The notes under the pieces are model-generated. The model did not search any database, was not told where the DNA came from, and saw only the letters and a program-made list of their open reading frames with translations. DNA of 64,000 nucleotides from Streptomyces sp. Edi2 (GTDB taxonomy: Bacteria > Actinomycetota > Actinomycetes > Streptomycetales > Streptomycetaceae): positions 1,736,001 to 1,800,000 of the forward strand of contig NZ_JBEJGX010000003.1 of assembly GCF_040253635.1 (NCBI RefSeq), written 5' to 3'. Position 1 is the first letter of the stretch; the number at the start of each line of letters is the position of its first letter. Shown here piece after piece: positions 49,291-58,114 of this stretch. Both the position numbers and the translations under genes were made by a program.

Positions 49291-50320
49291 TCAGCCACCA
49301 TCGCCCGCTCTCCCTCGACAGCGCGTCCCACAGGAGGTTGAGCGGGTGGCCGGGGGCGTAGGAGTCCCGCTCGCCGCGGCGGGTGAAGACGCCGACCAGC
49401 ACCTCGGTGCGAGGACCCACCTCCCCGACGATCTCCAGGGTGCGCAGCCCGCCGGCTTCCGGGAGGCGGCCGTTCGCGGCGGCCTCGCCGATGCCCCGGG
49501 TGACCAGCATCGCCCCGCTGACCACCCCCGACCGCAGCAGTTCGAAGCCGTAGTGCGCGGCCTCGATCTCGGCCGCCACGGACAGCTTGTGCCGGTAGTC
49601 GGGGCCGTACCAGGAGGTCAGGAAGCGGCTGATCAGGCCGCGCGTCGAGACGACCAGCGGGAGCCGGGGCAGGTCGTGGGCGCTGAAGGAGGTGCCGGGG
49701 AGCCGTTCCGGCGGGAGGTTCGTCAGCAGGGAGAGCCCGCTGCGCCGCCATTCCATGACCTCGTACGGAGCCAGCAGTTCCGCTTCGTCGCCTTCGGTGA
49801 CCACGACGCTGCCGCAGACCAGATCGAGCTCCTTGGAGCGCAGCTTGGTGAAGAGGTCGCCGGTGCGGACATGAGTGACCTTCAGGTCGACGTCGTCGCG
49901 CTCGTAGTCCTGGGTGACGCGTTCCACCGCGTCCAGCAGAAAGCCGAGGGTGTAGCGGGTGGTGCCGACGGACAGCGTCCGGCCGAGCCGGCGGCGGGCG
50001 TCGCGCACCCCGTCCGACCACTCCCCCAGCGTGCGCCGCGCCAGCTCGACCAGCGCCTCGCCGGTCGCGGTGAACAGGGCGTCCTGGCCCCGCCCTTGCT
50101 TGAGGACCAGCTCCTCGCCGCACAGCGCGGCAAAGGTGCGGTTCATGGTGTCCAGCTGCTTTTGCACACTGGACTGTTCGCGGCCCAGCCGCCGCGCGGC
50201 GCCCAGCGCGGTGCCCGCCTCGCGGACGACGATCAGTGTGCGCAGCTGGTCCATGGTGGTATCCAGCAGCTCCGTCGGGTACTGCTGCGGACCTGACAAG
50301 GCCATGCCTCGCTTTCCCAT
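49283..50320 (-). CDS. LysR-family transcriptional regulator
   Basis: 345 residues. N-terminal HTH TMDQLRTLIVVREAGTALGAARRLGREQSSVQKQLDTMNR split over about residues 22-62, longer at the N-terminus than most LysR proteins. The effector domain starts near 110 (LSVGTTRYTLGFLLDAVERV). The second domain is PLVVSTRGLISRF...GVVSGAMLVTRGIGEA, and the fold ends in HPLNLLWDAL. The start is MGKRGMALSGP at 50320; an internal Met is also possible. Regulated genes are unknown. Confidence 0.78.
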   Translation of the reverse strand: MGKRGMALSGPQQYPTELLDTTMDQLRTLIVVREAGTALGAARRLGREQSSVQKQLDTMNRTFAALCGEELVLKQGRGQDALFTATGEALVELARRTLGEWSDGVRDARRRLGRTLSVGTTRYTLGFLLDAVERVTQDYERDDVDLKVTHVRTGDLFTKLRSKELDLVCGSVVVTEGDEAELLAPYEVMEWRRSGLSLLTNLPPERLPGTSFSAHDLPRLPLVVSTRGLISRFLTSWYGPDYRHKLSVAAEIEAAHYGFELLRSGVVSGAMLVTRGIGEAAANGRLPEAGGLRTLEIVGEVGPRTEVLVGVFTRRGERDSYAPGHPLNLLWDALSRESGRWWLSS

Positions 50321-50425
50321 TCCCTGGAGTTCAGAACCCTGCAGCATAACCCCCGTGGAATCACGGCTCCGAGGGCAGTCGGGCTTACGGGAAGGGGGAC
50401 GGCAAGGCACCGGACGGGCGCGCGA

Positions 50426-50454
50426 AGGCCCCGGGCGGTGATACCCCGGGGCCT
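50426..50454 (-). terminator. Terminator of the penicillin-acylase-family gene
   Basis: A perfect 10-bp stem aggccccggg (50426-50435) / cccggggcct (50445-50454), 19 bp beyond the stop of the minus-strand acylase gene. Confidence 0.75.
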
Positions 50455-50472
50455 CGCCGTGCCGCGCTCCCG

Positions 50473-53304
50473 CTACCGGTGTGCCGGGAACTCCACGACC
50501 TGCTGATAGGTCGGCCGGTTCTGCCAGCTGATGGTGTCGTGGGTCAGACCGCCCACCGCGCGGTGGATGATCGCGTCCGCGCACCACTGGTCGCCGGCCT
50601 TGCAGCTGTCGTCGCCGGGGTCGACCTGCTCGGCCGTCTTCCCGCTCGCCTGCTGGAGGGTGGCCAGCAAGGTGTCGCGGCAGGCGGACAGTTCACCGTT
50701 GCCGCAGTACGGCTGCGCCAGCGGGCCCGCCACCTTGTCGCCCAGCACCGACCGCAGATCCTTGTCCGCATAGCTCCACCAGCCGTACTGGAAGGCCGAT
50801 CCGGCGTGCGCCCCGGTGGGGCCGTGGCCGGCCGACGGGGATTCGTCGATGCCGAGATTGGCCCGCAGCGCGTCATAGAGGTCGCCGCCCAGCCCTGGCT
50901 TGAAGACCGCGTCGATCATCAGCGGCCACCAGGCGTCCATCAGGCGTACGGCATCGGGGTGGGTGTAGGTGTGCGAGCCCGCGGCGGTCTCCTTCCGCTG
51001 GGCGCCGTCCTTGCGCCAGGCCTCCAGCTGCTGGACCGCGGTCTTCAGCTGAGGGTCGGTGACGGGCTTGCTGTTCAGGACCCGCAGGAGTTCGGGCAGC
51101 ACGTCCTCGCCGCGCAGGTCGGTGACGGCGGCCTCGGACATGGCGCGGGTCAGCGAGGCCCGGGTCACCCCGCCGTTCTCGGTCAGGGCGCGCACCCGGT
51201 CGTCCAGCAGATTGCCGCGGTGCACCGACCCGTTGCCGAAGCCGGCCGAGTCGTAGTCCTTGGCCTGCTTGTTGTTCCACGAGATGTAGTAGTCCTGGTC
51301 GACGGACTGCGGGTGCTGGGCGGGCGGGGTGTAGTCGGTGGAGTTGGTGTCCGGGTCGTAGCCCTTCCACTCGTAGGCGTCCTCCGCCTTGACGGGCAGT
51401 GCGGGGTCGACATCGGGGTTGCGGACCGGGTTGAGCCCGCTGTTGTAGTACGCGATGTCACGGGAGTCGGCGTAGAACCAGTTGAAGGCGTAGCCGATGT
51501 GCCCGGCGGCCTGCTGGAACGTCTTGGCGTCGTGGACGTAGGACGGGTCGTTGAACATCTGGAAGCCGATGATCGAGTCGGCCTCGTGGCGGTAGGTGGA
51601 GCGCTGCGCGGTGTAGGCGACGGGCTTGCCGTCGACGGTGGCGCGGTGGGTGACGGTCCCGTACTTCGTCCGGAAGACCTGCATCCGGTAGGAGCCGGCC
51701 GCCGTCGGGTCGGCGACGGTGGGCTTCCAGGAGTTGGTGCGCTCCAGCTTCTCCATGGGGACGCAGGCGCCGCGGTAGCGGTAGGAGGCGGAGTCCTTGG
51801 TGGGCGCCGAGCCGTCCGCGTTGCACAGCTCCACGGCGTAGGTGTCGGTGATGTCCTGGCCGGCCGAGGTGGCGCTCCAGGCGTAGTCCTGACCGCGGCC
51901 GAGCTGGACGTACATCCCGACGCCCGCGAAGGAGGCGCCGCGGGCGCTGATGCCCGGCCCCTGGATCTCCTGGAGCATCAGGAGCTGCGGCGCGAAGTAG
52001 CCGGTCTGCGGGCCGAAGACGGCGACCGGGTGGCCGCTGGCGGAGTGCTTGCCGGAGACCAGCAGGGCGTTGGACATCCCGCGGTGCTGGGTCGGGTCGA
52101 AGCTCCCCTTGGGCAGCACCCCGTCCTTGAAGAGGCCTTCCAGCTTCCTGTACTTCTTGGGAGCCTTGACCGGGTCGCGGGGCGGTGTCCCGCTCTTGAC
52201 GGTGGCCGCGCCGGTGCGGTCGAAGACCAGCGGCTCGGGGGTGACCGAGCCGCGGTCGGGCAGTGCGGTGCCCTTGGCCTTGGCCGGCTTGACCGCGTAG
52301 GGGAAGCTGCTGCCGTCGTGCAGGGTCTTGGCCGCCTCGGGGTCGTTGCGCTCCCGGAAGGACTCCCAGACCTGGGTGCCCTTCTCGACGCCGTACTTCT
52401 GCTGGGCGGAGAGCAGCGCGAGGGCCGAGGGGACCTCGCCGCCTCCGCCGTTGCCGAAGAGTCCGCCGACGACGGAGGCGAGGGCTATCAGGTCGGTGAG
52501 CTTGAAGGGCTGGATCTCACCGGCGTTGGTGATCGCGTCGACATGGCCGGTGAGGACGTACTCACCGGGGAAGTAGCGGCCGTTCTTGGACTGTTCGCGG
52601 TAGGCGTTGATGCCGTCGACGTAGGCCTGGGCGTCTTCCATGGCCAGTTTGCCGCGCTCGCCGTTGTGGTCCTTGATGTAGTCGACCTGCCGCTGCAGAT
52701 CGTCCTCGGTGTACGGCGCCTGCGGCCAGAACTGCTGCTCCAGGCCCTGGTTGGCGAGCGCGCCGCCGGCGAAGGAGGTCAGTTCGCCGCGGCCGATGTG
52801 GCGGAAGAGGTCCATCATCCAGAGCCGGTCCTGGCCCGCGGCGTAGCCGGCGCCGTATTCGGTGCCGTAGCGGGTGGTGCCCTTGATGTGCGGCACCCCG
52901 GTCTTCTTGTCCCGGGTGATGGTCACGTCGCTCCGGGGCGTGGTGACCTTGCCGACCTGGTCCTGGGGGACGCCGAAGGAGGCGTCGTTGAAGAACTGGC
53001 CGAGGGTGTCGTCGGTGAGCGACTGGTAGCCGCTCGCCAGCGCGCCGTACGGGCCGAGCTGGTCGGTGGTGTGCTCGGGGTGGGTGCCGAACAGCTTGTT
53101 GCCGAGGATCTCCACCAAGGTGGCGTTGCCGGTGGCGCCGGGCGGCAGGATGTCGCCGCACTGGCCCTGGCAGTAGTCGTGGGCATCGTTCGGTGCGGCG
53201 GCCGCGGCCGCGGCCGCGGTGGGGGGCGGTGCCAAGAGCATGGCACCCAAGGCGAACAGGGCCGCCGCGGTGGCGGTCCTGAGCCTTCCGGTACGTCGTC
53301 GCAT
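50473..53304 (-). CDS. Secreted penicillin-acylase-family (Ntn) hydrolase
   Basis: 943 residues, an Ntn-hydrolase of the penicillin G acylase/AHL acylase family. It has an N-terminal signal peptide (RTATAAALFALGAMLLAPPP, cleaved near TAAAAA). The alpha-chain region has VTITRDKKTGVPHIKG and YAAGQDRLWMMDLFRH. At about residue 410 HRGMSNALLVSGKHSASG contains the Ser that becomes the N-terminal nucleophile of the beta chain after autocleavage. The C-terminal beta-chain marks include FNWFYADSRDIAYYNSG. Typical substrates are N-acyl amides such as beta-lactams, AHLs, echinocandin or lipopeptide side chains. This is larger than the usual 780-850 residues; the extra length sits before the nucleophile. 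Cysteines near both ends probably form disulfides. Confidence 0.88.
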   Translation of the reverse strand: MRRRTGRLRTATAAALFALGAMLLAPPPTAAAAAAAAPNDAHDYCQGQCGDILPPGATGNATLVEILGNKLFGTHPEHTTDQLGPYGALASGYQSLTDDTLGQFFNDASFGVPQDQVGKVTTPRSDVTITRDKKTGVPHIKGTTRYGTEYGAGYAAGQDRLWMMDLFRHIGRGELTSFAGGALANQGLEQQFWPQAPYTEDDLQRQVDYIKDHNGERGKLAMEDAQAYVDGINAYREQSKNGRYFPGEYVLTGHVDAITNAGEIQPFKLTDLIALASVVGGLFGNGGGGEVPSALALLSAQQKYGVEKGTQVWESFRERNDPEAAKTLHDGSSFPYAVKPAKAKGTALPDRGSVTPEPLVFDRTGAATVKSGTPPRDPVKAPKKYRKLEGLFKDGVLPKGSFDPTQHRGMSNALLVSGKHSASGHPVAVFGPQTGYFAPQLLMLQEIQGPGISARGASFAGVGMYVQLGRGQDYAWSATSAGQDITDTYAVELCNADGSAPTKDSASYRYRGACVPMEKLERTNSWKPTVADPTAAGSYRMQVFRTKYGTVTHRATVDGKPVAYTAQRSTYRHEADSIIGFQMFNDPSYVHDAKTFQQAAGHIGYAFNWFYADSRDIAYYNSGLNPVRNPDVDPALPVKAEDAYEWKGYDPDTNSTDYTPPAQHPQSVDQDYYISWNNKQAKDYDSAGFGNGSVHRGNLLDDRVRALTENGGVTRASLTRAMSEAAVTDLRGEDVLPELLRVLNSKPVTDPQLKTAVQQLEAWRKDGAQRKETAAGSHTYTHPDAVRLMDAWWPLMIDAVFKPGLGGDLYDALRANLGIDESPSAGHGPTGAHAGSAFQYGWWSYADKDLRSVLGDKVAGPLAQPYCGNGELSACRDTLLATLQQASGKTAEQVDPGDDSCKAGDQWCADAIIHRAVGGLTHDTISWQNRPTYQQVVEFPAHR

Positions 53305-53581
53305 TCCGGCTCCTCGCTGGGGGTCCCCTGCCCGTCACGAGCGCGGGGGAGGGCGGGCGGGACGTTACCGCCGGTTATCCCTGACCGGAAGATGAACAAC
53401 AGTCAACTTTTGCTCATCCGGCGGGAGTTTCCGCCGACGCCGCCCCGGCAGCCCGACGACCCGGCACCCCGACCCCCGGACCATCACCCCTGAAACCGCA
53501 AGAAAGTTCGAGGGATCCAGTTGGTGATCGGCTACGTCCCATCTCCGTTCAGTCGGATCCTCCCCACGGAGGTGGGATGAA

Positions 53582-54202
53582 ATGGCCGGTTTCAGAGCCC
53601 TCGCAGAACAGGTCCGCAATCCACGACTCGTCGCGGCTCAGCGACGCACGGCCCTGCGCAAGTGCCTTGAACGCTTCGCCCCTTACGGGCATCGGGCGAC
53701 CTGGCACCATCTGTGCACCCGGGCCGGTATCGCGACCCAGGACCGCGACCCCGATCCGGAGCGGCTGATGGCCGCGCTCGCCGAGCTGGAAGAGGCCCGC
53801 ACTCTCTGGCTCGCGTACGAGCAGGAGTTCGCCGCCCGGCGCCGCAAGGAGAAACACGACGGCATCCGGCAGCCCGGCGCGATCGACGAGTGGCACCGGC
53901 GGACCTGGGGCGGCTGCGACATCGTGCCGTGCGAGTCACCGCAGCGCCACCCCGCGGCCCGCCTCGCGGTGGTGCTGCACCGCATGATCGTGGCGATGGA
54001 AACGGGCCGGCCGCGCCGCGACTGCCCGGTGTGCGGCGGCACCCGCTTCGCCTGGCTCCCGGATGCGGTGGACGCACCGGCGCCCGGGCCGGCCTGCCTG
54101 CAGTGCGGGGTGCTGGCCCCGCCGTCCGTGCTGACGCACGAGGCGCTGACCACGGCGGGCCGGGTGCGGGTGCACGAGGCGGAGGCGTTCGCGGCGGCCT
54201 GA
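53582..54202 (+). CDS. Conserved hypothetical with C-terminal zinc ribbon
   Basis: 206 residues. The basic N-terminus (RNPRLVAAQRRTALRKCLERFAPYGHRATW split) and GGCDIVPCESPQRHPAARLAVVLHRMI precede a short zinc-ribbon with CPVCGGT and, 25 residues on, CLQCG. No helicase, nuclease or transposase motif is seen. The ribbon suggests nucleic acid or protein binding. The ATG has GGAGG nine bases upstream. It is followed after 230 bp by the amidase gene. The function is unknown to me. Confidence 0.65.
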   Translation: MAGFRALAEQVRNPRLVAAQRRTALRKCLERFAPYGHRATWHHLCTRAGIATQDRDPDPERLMAALAELEEARTLWLAYEQEFAARRRKEKHDGIRQPGAIDEWHRRTWGGCDIVPCESPQRHPAARLAVVLHRMIVAMETGRPRRDCPVCGGTRFAWLPDAVDAPAPGPACLQCGVLAPPSVLTHEALTTAGRVRVHEAEAFAAA

Positions 54203-54432
54203 CCGGCGCCGGGGGGACGGCCGGCGCATGGGGCCGCGCGCCTTCCCGGCCGTCCCCGTCCGGCTCCGGGCGGGCATCCCGTTCCTTCTACGGCCTTTAC
54301 GGGCAGCCCCTCCACCTGAAACAACTGTTCACGGGCCGGCCCCCGCACCGGCATCGCGCCCGGCCGGCGCCGGCCCTCCCGCCCGTACGACACCAGGGCC
54401 GTGCGGGCACCCTGAGGAGAGGCTGGACGTCC

Positions 54433-55875
54433 ATGGCCGACCTGCACGATCTGACCGCGCTCGAACAGGCCGAGAAGATCCGGTCGGGCGAGCTCTCCCC
54501 CGTGGAGCTCACCGAGCACTATCTGACGCGGATCGAGCGGCTCGACGACTCACTCGGCGCCTTCCTCACCCGCACCCCGGAGATAGCCCGCAAGCAGGCC
54601 TCGGACGCCGAGAGCGAGGCCACCGCGGCCCGCCGGGAGGGCCGTGCGCTCCCGCCGCTGCACGGCGTCCCGGTCCCCGTGAAGGACCTCAACCAGGTCG
54701 CCGGGGTGCGCTGCACGATGGGTTCCCGGGCGCTGGACGGGCAGGTGCCGACCGTCGACGACCATGTCGTCCACAAGCTGCGGGCGGGCGGCACGATCCT
54801 GCTCGGCAAGACCAACACCCCCGAATTCGGGCTGCCGTGCTACACCGAGAACGACCTGGCGCCGCCCGCCCGCACCCCGTGGGACCCGGAGCTCTCGGCG
54901 GGCGGCTCCAGCGGCGGGGCGGCCGCCGCCGTGGCCGGCGGCCTCGCCCCGCTCGCGCACGCCAGCGACGGCGGCGGCTCGATCCGTATCCCGGCCTCGG
55001 TCTGCGGGCTGTTCGGCATCAAGCCCAGCCGCGGCCGGGTCAGCGGCGGCCCGCTGCTGCACGACATCTCCGGCCTGGCCACCTCGGGACCACTGGCCCG
55101 TACGGTCGCGGACGCGGCCACCCTGCTGGACGTCATGGCGGGCACGATGCCCGGCGATCCGTTCACCGCGCCGCCACTGCCGCCCGGCGAAACCTTCGCC
55201 ACCCACGCCCGCCGCGACCCCGGACGGCTGCGGATCGCCTGCCTCACCGAGCCGCCCGTCCCCGGCATCGAGCTCCACCCCGACTGCCGCACCGCCACCA
55301 CCGACACCGCCGCCCTGCTGACCGGGCTCGGCCACGAGGTCGAGGAGCTGTCCCTGCCGGCCGACGACGGCATCCTGCTCGCCTTCACCCGGGTCTGGTC
55401 GGTGCTCGCCGCGAGCCGCCCCGTGCCGCCGGAGCGCGAGGAGCTGCTGATGCCGCTCACCCGCTCGCTGCGCGCCCGCGGCGCCGAGGTCTCCGGTACG
55501 GACTTCGCACGCTCGATGTACGCGTTCCGGATTCTCGCCCAGTCCGTCGCGGACGGCCTGATGCCGCCGGGCACCGGCTATGACGTGATCCTCTCGCCGA
55601 CCCTGGCCGCGCCCCCGGTCCCGGTCGGCGGGCTGCGCAACGACGCCGACCCCCAGGCCGAGTTCGCCGCCATCGGCGCCTTCACGCCGTTCACCGCGCT
55701 CTACAACGCCACCGGCCAGCCCGCGGTGAGCGTCCCGCTGCAGTGGAACGCCGAGGGGCTGCCGATCGGGGTGATGCTGGCCGGGCGCTACGGCGACGAG
55801 GCCACCCTGATCGCGCTGTCGGCGCAGCTGGAGCAGGCCCGCCCGTGGGCGGACCGCACCCCGTCCATGTGGTGA
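54433..55875 (+). CDS. Amidase (amidase-signature family)
   Basis: 480 residues with the Ser-cisSer-Lys triad. Lys is in HGVPVPVKDLNQVAG, and the Gly/Ser-rich motif SAGGSSGGAAAAVAGG carries the cis-Ser. The nucleophile Ser follows in DGGGSIRIPASVCGLFGIKPS. It hydrolyses a small amide in the cytoplasm (no signal peptide). The start is the ATG at 54433 with TGAGGAGAGG upstream (spacing 8 nt). It is convergent with soxR. Confidence 0.9.
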   Translation: MADLHDLTALEQAEKIRSGELSPVELTEHYLTRIERLDDSLGAFLTRTPEIARKQASDAESEATAARREGRALPPLHGVPVPVKDLNQVAGVRCTMGSRALDGQVPTVDDHVVHKLRAGGTILLGKTNTPEFGLPCYTENDLAPPARTPWDPELSAGGSSGGAAAAVAGGLAPLAHASDGGGSIRIPASVCGLFGIKPSRGRVSGGPLLHDISGLATSGPLARTVADAATLLDVMAGTMPGDPFTAPPLPPGETFATHARRDPGRLRIACLTEPPVPGIELHPDCRTATTDTAALLTGLGHEVEELSLPADDGILLAFTRVWSVLAASRPVPPEREELLMPLTRSLRARGAEVSGTDFARSMYAFRILAQSVADGLMPPGTGYDVILSPTLAAPPVPVGGLRNDADPQAEFAAIGAFTPFTALYNATGQPAVSVPLQWNAEGLPIGVMLAGRYGDEATLIALSAQLEQARPWADRTPSMW

Positions 55876-55973
55876 GGAATCCGGCACACCCGCGCCCGCC
55901 CCGTCATGGGGGCGGGCGCACCCGCGCTGGAGGTTGGGCGCGCATCCGCGCCACGAGGCGGACGCCTCCGCGC

Positions 55974-56588
55974 TCACGGCTCGTCGGTACAGCAGCCCCG
56001 CTCGTCCGTACAGCCGCCCTGCTCTTCCCGCTCGCCGGGCTGAGCCCTCTGAGCCCTCTGAGCCTTCGTATGCCGCTGCTGCCGCTGCTCACCGCCCGCG
56101 CGCTGCTGTGCCCCCTCCGGGTCCTGGACGCTCCGGTCGACCCGCAGCCGTCGCGCGCCGGGCCCCTGCTCACCGAGGTTGTCGTACGGATTGGACAGCC
56201 CGCAGGTCTCCAGCGAGAGGCAGCCACAGCCGATGCAGTCCGACAACCGGTCGCGCAACTCGACGAGTTGGGTGATCCGCTCGTCCAGCTCGGCGCGCCA
56301 GACCGCGGAGAGCCGGGCCCAGTCGGCGCGGTTGGGCGTGCGCTCGTCCGGCAGCTCGGCCAGCGCGTCACGGATCACCGCGAGCGGGATCCCCACCCGC
56401 TGCGCCGCCCGCACGAACGCGACCCGACGCAGCGCGTCACGGGTGTAGCGCCGCTGATTGCCCGCCGTCCGGGTGCTGCTGATCAGCCCCTTGGACTCGT
56501 AGAAGTGCAGCGCGGAGACCGCGGCACCGCTGCGCGCGGAAAGCTGGCCGACGGTGAGCTCGTGAACCTTGTACGGAAGCTGGGGCAC
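55974..56588 (-). CDS. soxR: Redox-sensing MerR regulator SoxR with extended tail
   Basis: 204 residues. Mer[30 protein letters not shown], then a dimer helix, then the [2Fe-2S] motif [14 protein letters not shown], which fits CxxCxCxxxxxC of SoxR. In Streptomyces SoxR responds to endogenous redox-active antibiotics rather than superoxide and induces a small regulon. Residues after about 155 are an unusual polar extension ([32 protein letters not shown]) with extra cysteines, encoded partly by a 9-bp repeat (ctgagccct). The GTG start is at 56588 ([11 protein letters not shown]). No SoxR target could be confirmed beside it. Confidence 0.88.
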   Translation of the reverse strand: MPQLPYKVHELTVGQLSARSGAAVSALHFYESKGLISSTRTAGNQRRYTRDALRRVAFVRAAQRVGIPLAVIRDALAELPDERTPNRADWARLSAVWRAELDERITQLVELRDRLSDCIGCGCLSLETCGLSNPYDNLGEQGPGARRLRVDRSVQDPEGAQQRAGGEQRQQRHTKAQRAQRAQPGEREEQGGCTDERGCCTDEP

Positions 56589-56671
56589 GGTTCAACCCTA
56601 GGCGACCTCGGGGGTGGCTTCCCGGCCTGCGGGGCTCGCCGGACCGTTGACAGCGGGCACCCGCACTCAGC

Positions 56672-56697
56672 ATGCTGAGCAAGCGCTTAGTAAGCAT
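56672..56697. promoter_or_regulatory. TetR operator (CTGAGCAAGCGCTTAG) before the MaoC gene
   Basis: Inner core ctgagcaagcgcttag (56675-56690) inside a 26-bp dyad with outer atgct / agcat arms. It is identical at 16 bp to the site at 58036-58051 upstream of the TetR gene. Confidence 0.75.
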
Positions 56698-56745
56698 CGG
56701 CCGGTGCACCACAGCGGCGGATGGATCCCGAGGAGGCGGACGAAA

Positions 56746-57207
56746 ATGGCACAGCCCCGAGTGTTCGGATCGCTCGACGAACTGCGCGAAGCAGTCGGTG
56801 AGGAGCTGGGCACCAGCGACTGGCTGGAGATCGACCAGAAGCGGATCGACCTGTTCGCGGAGGCCACCGGCGATCACCAGTGGATCCATGTGGACCAGGA
56901 GAAGGCCGCGGCCGGCCCCTTCGGCACCACCATCGCGCACGGCTATCTGACGCTGTCGCTGCTGCCCGCCTTCGTACCGCAGCTGATGCGGGTCGACAAC
57001 GTGAAGATGGGCATCAACTACGGCACCAACAAGGTCCGTTTCCCCGCCACCGTCCCGGTCGGCTCACGACTGCGCGCCACCGCCAGGATCGCGGAGGTGA
57101 CCGAGGTTCCCGGCGGCGTCCAGCTCGCCACGGTCGTGACCATCGAGCGCGAGGGCGGCGACAAGCCGGTCTGCGTCGCGGAGTCGGTCAGCCGCTTCTA
57201 CCTGTAG
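56746..57207 (+). CDS. MaoC-family enoyl-CoA hydratase
   Basis: 153 residues, single hotdog domain. Catalytic loop AEATGDHQWIHVDQEKAAAGPFGTTIAHGYLTLSLLP contains the Asp and His of the (R)-hydratase active site, though Ser/Asn of some families differ. RVDNVKMGINYGTNKVRFPATVPVGSRLRA ends the hotdog strand set. It probably hydrates a trans-2-enoyl-CoA to a 3-hydroxyacyl-CoA. The ATG has AGGAGG at a 10-nt distance. The operator 49 bp upstream of the start matches the TetR site at 58036. Confidence 0.85.
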   Translation: MAQPRVFGSLDELREAVGEELGTSDWLEIDQKRIDLFAEATGDHQWIHVDQEKAAAGPFGTTIAHGYLTLSLLPAFVPQLMRVDNVKMGINYGTNKVRFPATVPVGSRLRATARIAEVTEVPGGVQLATVVTIEREGGDKPVCVAESVSRFYL

Positions 57208-57319
57208 CCGGGCGGCGGCCGGACCACGGACCGCGGGATTTCGCGGCTCCCGACGGCCCGGCCGGCCCGTGGCGTTCCGTTCCCGAAAGCGGGCCGCGCT
57301 CTCCCGCGCGGGCGGCGGT

Positions 57320-57970
57320 CTACCCCTCGCCCGCGGCGGCCCGGTCCACCGGCGCACCCACCATGCGCAGCACGAGGTCGGCATAGAGGGTGCCGACCTC
57401 GTCGGGCGTGCGCGGGCCCTGTGCCGTGAACCAGCGGGCGACGTCCACACACAGCGACAGCACCGCGAGGGTGGTGCCCGGCACGTCGTCGGCCTGGAAC
57501 TCCCCGCTGTCCGCACCGTCCTGGATGATCTGCCGCAGCACCCGGTCCGTACGGCGGCGCAGACCGGTGATCTCGGTGTAGTGCTCGGGGCTCAGCGCCT
57601 GGAGCTCGTACTGGATGACCCGGGCGGTGGTGTGGTGCTCCGCATGCCAGCGGGCGAAGGTCCGTACGGCGTCGCGAAGGCGCTCGGTGGCGCTGCCCTC
57701 GGCCCCGGCGGCGGCGTCCATGATGCGCAGCGCCTTTTCGTGGCCGATGCCGCTGATGCGGTACAGCAGCTCTTCCTTGGTCTTGTAGTGGATGTAGAGG
57801 GCGGCAGGGCTCATACCGGCCCGGCCGGCGATGTCACGGGTGGTGGTGGCGTGGTAGCCACGCTCGGCGAAAGCCTCGACGGCGGCACTGACCAGGCGCC
57901 GCGCGGCGTCCGGGGTCACCCCGGCCCACTCCTCGTTCTCCGCTTCGGCCCGCTTCGCCGCCGCACCCAT
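57320..57970 (-). CDS. TetR-family regulator controlling MaoC/own gene
   Basis: 216 residues. HTH region VSAAVEAFAERGYHATTTRDIAGRAGMSPAALYIHYKTKEELLYRI is canonical. The C-terminal domain, with RYHAEHHTT-like ARWHAEHHTTARVIQYEL and FTAQGPRTPDEV, resembles acyl-CoA-responsive regulators. The ATG is at 57970. Its own promoter has the same 16-bp palindrome as the MaoC gene, so it is probably an autoregulated repressor of both. It is convergent with the MaoC gene. Confidence 0.88.
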   Translation of the reverse strand: MGAAAKRAEAENEEWAGVTPDAARRLVSAAVEAFAERGYHATTTRDIAGRAGMSPAALYIHYKTKEELLYRISGIGHEKALRIMDAAAGAEGSATERLRDAVRTFARWHAEHHTTARVIQYELQALSPEHYTEITGLRRRTDRVLRQIIQDGADSGEFQADDVPGTTLAVLSLCVDVARWFTAQGPRTPDEVGTLYADLVLRMVGAPVDRAAAGEG

Positions 57971-58035
57971 CGCGTACCCCGCTCCTCGATCCGCCAGGGA
58001 CCCTCCTCTGACGGATCGAACACCATATCGCGCCG

Positions 58036-58051
58036 CTGAGCAAGCGCTTAG
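58036..58051. promoter_or_regulatory. TetR operator upstream of the TetR gene
   Basis: ctgagcaagcgcttag, 65 bp upstream of the TetR start. The site is the exact 16-bp core found at 56675-56690 before the MaoC gene. Confidence 0.75.
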
Positions 58052-58114
58052 GGCCTGGCGGCAGGCAGCCGGTCCGCCCGCGGACGGACCGGTGAGCGCC
58101 CGCGGACGGACCGG

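Noticed and set aside
50479..53493. 1004-codon plus-strand frame over the penicillin-acylase-family gene
   Set aside because: Val/Gly/Ala-rich shadow; the minus strand has signal peptide and nucleophile motif.
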